Of a stretch of 64,000 nt of DNA, positions 56,851-64,000 are shown one piece after another (position 1 is the first letter of the stretch; every line of letters starts with the position of its first letter). The notes beneath the pieces were generated by a model, which was not told where the DNA came from, ran no database searches, and was given only the letters and a program-made list of their open reading frames with translations. Origin of the DNA: Megaustenia siamemsis (Eukaryota > Mollusca > Gastropoda > Stylommatophora > Ariophantidae). The position numbers were made by a program, and so were the translations under genes. The stretch is taken from positions 78,236,244-78,300,243 of the forward strand of contig JAVIAB010000051.1 in assembly GCA_032433765.1 (NCBI GenBank), in the 5' to 3' direction.

Positions 56851-57560
56851 AACAACAAACAAGGTCTAAGTCTGAATAGTAAGAAAATAGAAGTAATGGT
56901 CATATCGAAGAAACAATCATCATCTAATGCAGTCAGCATAAAAATAAATAGGACAAATCTGAAACAAGTGCAACGTGTCAAATATTTGGGCACAATAATA
57001 ACATCACATGAAAGATGCACAATAGAAATAAAAAAAAAGCAGAATAGTTCAGCCCAAAATAGCATTTCAGAAAATGAAAAACACCTTATGCAACAACTCT
57101 ATGTCAATAGAAGTGAGAAAGAGAGTTCATCGGTGCTATATAGAACCAATTCTGACCTATGAAAGCGAATCAGAGACCGTAAACAAACAAATGTAAACAC
57201 GATTAGAGGCCACAGAGATGGGATTTCTCAGAAAAAAATGTTGAAACTTCTCTGGACAGCTAAAAAGACCAACGAGGAAATTCTCAAAGAGGAAAACACA
57301 AGAAGGTAGCTCCCAAGAAATATCAGAAAGAAACAATCAACATTTTTCTGGCACATCATGAGAAGAGGAAAGTTGGAATACTTGGTTACAACAGGCAAAA
57401 TACAAGGAAAGAGAGATCGCGAACGGCAAAGAGAGAAAATACTAGATAGCTTGGTGTTATGGCATGGAAAACAGTCAACAACAGAACTGATACGATGCAC
57501 TGTGGATAGAAGATAGTGGAAAAACATGATCACCTACTTCAACCATTATGCCACATGATG
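56850..57560 (+). mobile_element. LINE reverse-transcriptase C-terminal half, decayed
   Basis: GLSLNSKKIEVMVISKK, QVQRVKYLGTIITSHERCT, then shifted frames with RVHRCYIEPILTYESES, EMGFLRKMLKLLWTAKKTNE and QREKILDSL, ending near HDHLLQPLCHMMM/CACATGATGATG. YLGxxI(S/T), Y...L.YG.E-type and MxFLRRMLxxSWTxKxxN are standard motifs downstream of the palm domain in non-LTR reverse transcriptases. 5'-truncated, several frame breaks. Confidence 0.75.
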
Positions 57561-57591
57561 ATGATAATGATGATGTTATATAGTTATATAG

Positions 57592-57598
<7 letters not shown>

Positions 57599-57690
<92 letters not shown>

Positions 57691-57693
57691 TTT
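57599..57693. repeat. (TA)n followed by poly(T)
   Basis: About 37 TA units, then about 20 T. Confidence 0.95.
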
Positions 57694-57760
57694 CCTTCAG
57701 TGTTGAGTGGGGTTATAATATGCGGTCTTTGCTTTTCCAGTGGTCTCTGGCATTGTTATA
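57694..57760 (-). mobile_element. LINE 3'-end scrap (third family)
   Basis: CCTTCAGTGTTGAGTGGGGT, TTTGCTTTTCCAGTGG corresponds to the first 60 bases of the 18945-19250 family. Confidence 0.45.
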
Positions 57761-57762
57761 GA

Positions 57763-58014
57763 GCCGCGATAGCTCAGTGGTTAGTGAACTGGACTACAAA
57801 GGACAAGGGGTATGTTTCGATCCCAACCTACGGGGTCCGGGTTCACCCAGCCTCAAATGGGTACCGGATTTTTTCTGGGAAAGTAAGGCGGCACGGGCGT
57901 AATACCGACCACATTACCCCAAAAATCAAGTGCTTAAGGTCTATAAAATTTATGGTCACTAACACCATATTCCTTATACGCCATTTGGCGTGACGGGGCT
58001 CTTTACTTTTTTTC
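57763..58014 (+). repeat. SINE family 1, full-length copy
   Basis: Starts GAGCCGCGATAGCTCAG, B box mutated (GTTTCGATCCC), ends CTCTTTACTTTTTTTC. Confidence 0.93.
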
Positions 58015-58261
58015 TAGTTATTTCCTAGACTTTTCTCAGTTTATTTCTGATCTTATCACTTAGATCTTTTTCCTGTCATTTGTCCACCACATATCATGCC
58101 GGTAGTAATTATTGTTCTTGAATCTAGAGTCCACGTCTGGCAATGGTAACACAACGTTGTAGAATGCCCATTTTGCTTCTGGTGTTTTTTTTACTTCAAC
58201 TGTGATGTGACGCAAAGTGTCATGATCAACTATGGGCGCTAACCGGATGTAACGATAGCAG

Positions 58262-58450
58262 GTTACAGAGTTCTTCCTTCCTTCTTTTTCTTCTTCCTTT
58301 CAGCTCCCTGTGGAGCATGTGTGTTCAATAAACACTTTCCAAGATATCCTGTTTGGTGCCATTGTCTTAAAAGATCGTTCCTAATCTTCCACAACCTCAT
58401 TATTGCTGCTTCCAGCTATCGTCTCCACGTATCTTTTGGCCTCCCCTTTG
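58262..58450 (-). mobile_element. LINE C-terminal remnant
   Basis: The minus strand reads KGRPKDTWRR, LEAAIMRLWKIRNDLLRQW, LLNTHAPQGAERKKKKEGR. GRPKDTWRR and a terminal ALC/NTHAPxG block mark a non-LTR C-terminus. It abuts the 31-bp array. Confidence 0.6.
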
Positions 58451-58459
58451 TGCTATGCT

Positions 58460-59300
58460 GAAATCAGTCAGCGACTTACAAATTACTGTAGAAATCAACC
58501 AGTTACACATAATTAATTGCTAAGTTCAGTCACTAAGTCACAATTAACTGATGAAATCAGCGAGCGTCTCACAAATGATTGTTGAAACCAGTCAGCAACG
58601 CACAAAAGACTGATGAGATTAGTCAGCGACTCACAAAAGATGGCTGAGATCAGTCAGCGACTCACTATCGACAGCTGAAATCAGTCAGCGACACACAAAA
58701 GATGGCTGAAATCAGTCAGAGACTAACTATCGACAGCTGAAATCAGTCAGCGACTCACAAAAGACTGCTGATATCAGTCAGCGACTCACAAAAGACTGCT
58801 GATATCAGTCAGCGACTCACAAAAGACTGCTGATATCAGTCAGCGACTCACAAAAGACTGCTGAAATCAGTCAGCGGCTCACAAAAGACTGCTGATATCA
58901 GTCAGCGACTCACAAAAGACTGCTGAAATCAGTCAGCGACTCACAAAAGACTGCTGATATCAGTCAGCGACTCACACAAGACTGCTGATATCAGTCAGCG
59001 ACTCACTATCGACAGCTGAAATCAGTCAGCGACTCACAAAAGACTGCTGGTATCAGTCAGCGACTCACAAAAGACTGCTGAAATCAGTCAGCGACTCACA
59101 AAAGACTGCTGATATCAGTCAGCGACTCACAAAAGACTGCTGAAATCAGTCAGCGACTCACAAAAGACTGCTGAAATCAGTCAGCGACTCACAAAAGACT
59201 GCTGAAATCAGTCAGCGACTCACAAAAGACTGCTGATATCAGTTGGCGACTCATAAATTACTGCTGAAATCAGTCAGTGACTTACAAGTGGCAATCACTG
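58460..59300. repeat. 31-bp minisatellite, ~26 copies
   Basis: Unit CAGTCAGCGACTCACAAAAG + ACTGCTGATAT (starts 58744, 58775). Left copies are diverged, the centre nearly uniform. Confidence 0.95.
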
Positions 59301-59579
59301 AAATCTTTCAGCGAGTGACTTCTATTTGCATCAGGAACAGTGAACCAGAATTGGTCAAGACAGAACGGTATTTCCAATTGCTGGCTCTGGTATTAAATTT
59401 TAAATAATATTAAATAAGTTTGGCCAGCGAGTAGTGATAAAATATATATATATATAAAAAGCAATCGCGATACTCAAAAATGTTGAGCTGAAGTAGGCTG
59501 CATTGGGACTAAAGGAGCAGATTTTCCTAACTTGACCTGAGCCACGACACAACGCAGTTCCTTTTTAAGGCCCTTTTCA

Positions 59580-60365
59580 TGAGCAGTAATCATCAGTCGA
59601 ACGTCGTTTCAGAAGTAGCTAAATCATCAGCCAAACGTCGTTTCAGTAGTTGCAAAGTCATCAGCCGAACGTCGTTTCAGTAACTGCTAAATCATCAGCC
59701 GAACGTCGTTTCAGTAATTGCTAAATCATCAGCCGAACATCGTTTCAGTAATTGCTAAATCATCAGCCGAACGTCGTTTCATTAGTTGCTAAAGCATCAG
59801 CCGAACGTCGTTTCAGTATTGCTAAATCATCAGCCGAACGTCGTTTCAGTAGTTGCTAAATCATCAGCCGAACGTCGTTTCAGTAGTTGCTAAATCATTA
59901 GCCGAACATCGTTTCAGTAGTTGCTAAATCATCAGCCGAACGTCGTTTTAGTAATTGCTAAATCATCAGCCGAACGTCGTTTCAGTAGTTGCTAAATCAT
60001 CAGCCGAACGTCGTTTCAGTAATTGCTAAATCATCAGCCGAACGTCGTTTCAGTAGTTGTTAATCATCAGCCGAACGTCGTTTCAGTAGTTGCTTAATCA
60101 TCAGCCGAACGTCGTTTCAGTAGTTGCTAAATCATCAGCCGAACGTCGTTTCAGTAGTTGCTAAATCATCGGTCGAACGTCGTTTCAGTAGTTGCTAAAT
60201 CATCGGTCGAACGTCGTTTCAGTAGTAGCTAAATCATCAGGCGAACGTCGTTTCAGTAGCTGCTAAAACGTCAGCGAACGTCGTTTCAGTAGTTGCTAAA
60301 TCATCAACCGAACGTTAATTTAGCAGTTGCTTAATCATCAGCCGAACGTTAATTTAGCAGTTGAG
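59580..60365. repeat. 34-bp minisatellite, ~23 copies (left part)
   Basis: Unit CATCAGCCGAACGTCGTTTC + AGTAGTTGCTAAAT. The last two copies switch to GAACGTTAATTTAGCAGTTG. Continues at 63040 after a nested insertion. The minus strand of each unit contains CTGATGA ... GAAAC. Confidence 0.95.
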
Positions 60366-60370
60366 AATCA

Positions 60371-60398
60371 TCTATCTATCTATCTATCTATCTATTGA
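60371..60398. repeat. (TCTA)n tail of the inserted LINE
   Basis: Seven TCTA units at the 3' boundary of the minus-strand LINE, as a simple-repeat tail. Confidence 0.85.
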
Positions 60399-60468
60399 CT
60401 TTTCGAGCCGTAGCCGGTCCATAGGGCGTAGACCAAGATACTTCTTCTCTTATCTGAATTTTTATTCT
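60373..60468 (-). mobile_element. LINE 3' end, left of the nested transposon
   Basis: The 3' untranslated end of the minus-strand LINE whose coding part is at 62581-63030. The two pieces are separated only by the DD83E element. Confidence 0.6.
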
Positions 60469-62580
60469 ATAGCTTGTTTCATAACTCGTGCCCGACTTTT
60501 AAAATCGATAGCTTTTTAACCGCTTGTTGTAAGTTGTTCAAAATGTGCATGTAAAGTTATAATGATTAGAACCCAACAGGGAATTAATTTCATAAAAAAA
60601 ACATTTGGTTATTATTGTTGCTTATTTGATTTATATAAATTTATAACGACCCATTGATGTAGTCAAAACTTAATGTTTACAGTATTTTAAGTTAAAAATA
60701 GCGAGTAAAAATCCATACACGGTAAAATTGACGTGTTGCACGCTTTCGCCGTGGTTTTTTGACACAATTAGACACTTGTAAAAACACGAGAAATTGTGTT
60801 CCATTTCCGTTCATTCATAGGTGTAGACGTGGAACGATAACATTTATCATGAGTCTTAAAATGAAATTCTGCAGTTTACAAAACATCGCAATAAAAATGT
60901 ATGACTATTTTTGCAAAGAGGCTAAACGAGGAAGATTATTTCATTCTTTAGAAAACCCTGAGAATAGGACAAGACACATTTTGGATTTATCTAAACGGTC
61001 ATTTAATCGCTGGATTCAAGCACGTGACCGTCAATGTTCAAAATATACAAAATCACAAGGAAGAGCAAAAATGTTGGATATTTTCGACAGTGAACTTATT
61101 AGAAGTGAAATTCGCAAAATGTTGGGTATGAATGAAACTGTTACAATAAGAAAATTAAAAATTTCATTGAAAAAGAACAACAGTATTGAAATATCAAAGT
61201 CTACATTATGGAGGAATGTGAGAGCTGCAGACTTTACATTCAGAAAGTATTCCAATGGACGAAACATCATCTGTGAGAAGCCACATATAGTAGTCATGAG
61301 AAGCAAGTACTTACGTGAAGTAAAAGAGGTGCGCAAGCAAGGTTATGATATTGTGTACTTGGATGAAACATGGATCAATGCTCACCACACTAACCAAAGG
61401 GAATGGCAGTCATCAGATGGAAAGATTAAGAGATTAATACCTAGCAGCAAAGGACAGCGCTTGATAATTGCTCATGCAGGTAGTCGACAACATGGACTAA
61501 TACAGAATGCAGAGCTCATTTTTCTTTCAAAATCCATAGACAATCGGGATTATCACTCTGAGATGAATGGTCACATATTTAGACATTGGATTGAAAATTC
61601 TGTTCTCCCATCACTAGATCGACCATCTTGCCTAATAATGGACAATGCAGCGTACCACAACATTGTTGCACTTGAAGATAAAGTCCCGACGTCATCCAGT
61701 ACAAAAGATGCTATTAAGATATGGCTCACAAAGGAGCACATACAATTTAATAACATGTACATTTAAAACCTGAATTACTATCTCTAGTAAAGCAAAAACA
61801 AAGGACAAAGATTTTTCAAATAGATAAGATTATCCAAGAGCACGGTCATATAAGTTTGAGGCTGCCACCTTACCATGCTCATTTAAATCCAATAGAACTA
61901 ATCTGGGCAAAATTAAAAGGACAAGTGGCAGATGAAAATACAACATTCAAAATATACGATGTAAAGACTCTTGTTAATCTCGCTTTATTAAATATAGACA
62001 AAGATTATTAGGCTAAATGTGAAGACCACGTCTTAAAACAGGAAGAGGAATATTGGAAAAATGATGGTTTGTGGAATGTACAACCCCAAACAGTTATTAA
62101 TCTTTCAGACTCGTCTGATTCAGAATGAAAGTATATAGCCCCCACAATGTTGGCCCCTATATTACCTTAAATTAGTTCAACAAACGGTCCTTTTCAGGAC
62201 CACACAACTATGAAAATTGGACATACAGGTATACCTTGATATTATCGTCCGTCCTCGAACTGAGAAGACAATAATTCTCCTGGTGTTTTGTTTTATTCAG
62301 TTATTTCCCCATTACGGCCACGCCTTTACCTAGTGATAATTAATCATAGACCAGCAACTACGGTAATTTCTATTATTTAGGGGTTCACAATTTACAATTT
62401 TGACAAACATCAAAGAAATTCGCCGCTTTAAGAAAACTGCAGCTGCAAGATATTTGTTAAATATACATTTAAAGGGTCTTTTGCATTCTAATAACATTTG
62501 GAAAATTTCAACAGTTTTTAACAAACGGTTACTGAGTAATAGCGTTTTGAAGTTGGGCACGTGATTTGAAACGAGCTATA
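60469..62580 (+). mobile_element. Tc1/mariner-superfamily element, long-spacer (about DD83E) type, copy 2
   Basis: Inverted repeats TATAGCTTGTTTCATAACTC (left) and TATAGCTCGTTTCAAATCAC (right, reverse complement), 2112 bp. Inserted inside a LINE, which is itself inside the 34-bp array. Confidence 0.88.
60849..62128 (+). pseudogene. Transposase, IS630/Tc1/mariner DDE type, copy 2 (nearly intact)
   Basis: The frame is open from the ATG at 60849 (MSLKMKFCSLQ) through the HTH region, IVYLDETWIN (Asp codon 61362-61364) and IMDNAAYHN (Asp codon 61641-61643). It breaks at 61755-61765, where two extra bases (TACATTTAAAA against TACTTAAAA in copy 1) create a stop. The following frame carries LLSLVKQKQRTKIFQIDKII and HLNPIELIWAKLKG (Glu codon 61895-61897), then one further stop (DY-stop-AKC; Trp in copy 1). 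With the two-base difference discounted, 83 residues separate Asp2 and Glu. The two copies break at different places, so an intact ancestor was recent. Confidence 0.88.
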
Positions 62581-63030
62581 GCAGTTTTCAATTCTTTTAA
62601 AAATATTTTATCAAATCTCGCCATTTGTCTCTGTTCTGCGCAAGCAGCTCTATCTCATTGAGGGAGCCGAATCCTGCTTCTCTTGCCTCTCTCATCAATG
62701 TTCTTCTCAGTGTCTCTCTTGGTCTTCCTCTTTTCCTCTTACCTGTTGTTTCCCATATGAGGGCTTGCTTTGCAATTCTGTTATCTCTTCTCATCACATG
62801 TCCAACATATGACCATCGTCTTTTCTTTATTACTGAAGATATTAGTGTTTGATTGGCGATTTCTCTAATTTCCTCGTTTGTTTTGAATTTCTTTCAGCAC
62901 TATACCCAGTATTATCCTTAGACATTTATTTTCAAATGCGTTCAACTTTGTTTCTATATCTCTTTTGTTTTCCAGCTTTCACACGCATACGTAAGGGTTG
63001 ATAGTACATTTGATTTGAATAGCCTAAGTT
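62581..63030 (-). mobile_element. LINE reverse-transcriptase C-terminal part, right of the nested transposon
   Basis: Minus strand: KLRLFKSNVLSTLTYACESW, ETKLNAFENKCLRIILGIV, then in another frame MMRRDNRIAKQALIWET, GKRKRGRPRETLRRTLMREA, ELLAQNRDKWRDLIKYF. Typical post-palm and C-terminal motifs of a non-LTR reverse transcriptase. 5'-truncated at about 63030, where the 34-bp array resumes. Confidence 0.8.
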
Positions 63031-63039
63031 TTGTGTTAA

Positions 63040-63415
63040 TCATCGGCTTAATCATCAGCCGAACGTTAATTTAGCAGTTGCTTAATCATCAGCCGAACGT
63101 TAATTTAGCTGTTGCTTAATCATCAGCCGAACGTTAATTTAGTAGTTGCTTAATCATCAACTGAACGTTAATTTAGCAGTTGCTTAATCATCAGCCGAAC
63201 GTTAATTTAGCAGTTGCTTAATCATCAGCCGAATGTTGTTTCAGTTGTTGCTAAATCATCAGCCGAACGTTAATTTAGCAGTTGCTTAATCATCAGCCAA
63301 ACGTTAATTTAGCAGTTGCTTAATCATCAGCCGAAGTTGCTGCTAATCATCAGCCAAACGTTAATTTAGCAGTTGCTTAATTATCAGCCGAACGTCCTTT
63401 CACTTGTTGCTTTAA
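63040..63415. repeat. 34-bp minisatellite, right part (variant units)
   Basis: About 11 units, mostly the variant CATCAGCCGAACGTTAATTT + AGCAGTTGCTTAAT, with a few GTTGTTTCAG-type units. Same array as 59580-60365. Confidence 0.95.
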
Positions 63416-64000
63416 TCGATGCATCTGATGATTATGCTATTTAAAAAAAAGACATCCCACTCTTACATAATGTGATGTTCACTACGTAACTTTGCAACAA
63501 AGGCACCCGAGATGTCCCATTCTCGCCTTTCCTGCAGCAGATATGTTCAAGACAAGAGGTGATTTTTCACACCATTCTATGCCGCATTTAAGGGGGGAAA
63601 AAGCAGAACACTTTAGACAATATCTTCCTCGTCTTCTTTCTTTTCTTGTTCTTCCTCCTCTTCTTTTTTCCTTTTTTCCTCTTGTTTTTAAAATTATTAT
63701 TTCTTTTCTATTTTTCTTCTTTTGCGTATACCTCCAGACATCAATATTAATAAGTTATAGGAAAGTGTTGGTCAGCTTAGGGTTGGTGACATCTCCATGC
63801 AGTTTGTCCTGGCATGAATCAGCGATGACAATAAAAGGCTGCTCTGTTCATCATATATTGGACACGACTGTAGCAGTCATTTTATCGTGTTACAGACACA
63901 TTCACCACAGGTTCCTTCTTATCCGTGGGATCTTCAACTATGGTACCCAAAGCTGTTGTGGCCTGCTCCGATTAGAACAATTATTACTGGTTGGACATCA
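63416..64000. other. No gene seen
   Basis: Includes a CTT-rich tract (about 63625-63722). No Ig-like or other domain was recognised on either strand. Confidence 0.35.

Noticed and set aside
33063..63415. CRISPR-like arrays
   Set aside because: Regularly spaced repeats exist, but the intervening sequence is repeated too (no unique spacers), there are no cas genes, and the context is eukaryotic.

Overview
This window looks like non-coding, repeat-dominated animal DNA, with no bacterial or organellar features. It is AT-rich, with introns bearing consensus GT/AG splice sites, several tRNA-derived SINE families, LINE and Penelope-like retroelement remains, Tc1/mariner, Tigger and TTAA-type DNA transposons, and many minisatellites. 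The mix, and a lachesin-type immunoglobulin gene, suggest a lophotrochozoan, most likely a mollusc (perhaps a gastropod). That is an inference from repeat style, not from a species marker.

Host genes. One multi-exon gene is supported on the minus strand. Three exons at 41512-41345, 30354-30226 and 22408-22122 encode the two halves of one Ig domain and then a whole Ig domain of a lachesin/IgLON-like cell-adhesion protein. All junctions are phase 1. The introns between them (about 11 kb and 7.8 kb) hold much of the repeat content; the 5' and 3' ends of the gene were not found. At 2072-2523 (+) lies a frameshifted piece of the MICOS subunit mitofilin (MIC60/IMMT). A roughly 150-codon unrecognised minus-strand ORF (48050-47343) is split by a SINE.

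Layout. 0-7 kb: truncated Tigger, mitofilin pseudogene, LINE and SINE scraps. 7-9.4 kb: a Penelope-like element whose Cys/His linker is expanded into 11 in-frame 57-bp repeats. 9.4-22 kb: sparse AT-rich DNA, SINEs, LINE 3' ends, a 26-bp minisatellite and a second Penelope-like tail. 22-33 kb: Ig exons, a Tc1/mariner-type element of the long-spacer (about DD83E) group, SINEs, LINE ends and a TTAA MITE. 33-41 kb: five tandem arrays (about 30/55 bp, 36 bp, 50 bp, 42 bp, 17 bp) plus a LINE RNase H fragment. 41-43.3 kb: an Ig exon, then a TTAA MITE that contains an intact 348-aa mariner-type transposase. 43.6-45.2 kb: 28-bp and 31-bp arrays. 48.4-56.1 kb: a 58-bp satellite in which one SINE insertion was co-amplified 12 times. 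57-64 kb: LINE ends, SINE, a 31-bp array, and a 34-bp array interrupted by a LINE that is itself interrupted by a second DD83E element.

How it fits together. Two processes dominate: layered transposon insertion (several nests can be ordered) and local tandem amplification, in three places of sequence that includes or comes from a mobile element. Many frame breaks are one-base changes in homopolymer runs, so some pseudogene calls may reflect assembly quality.
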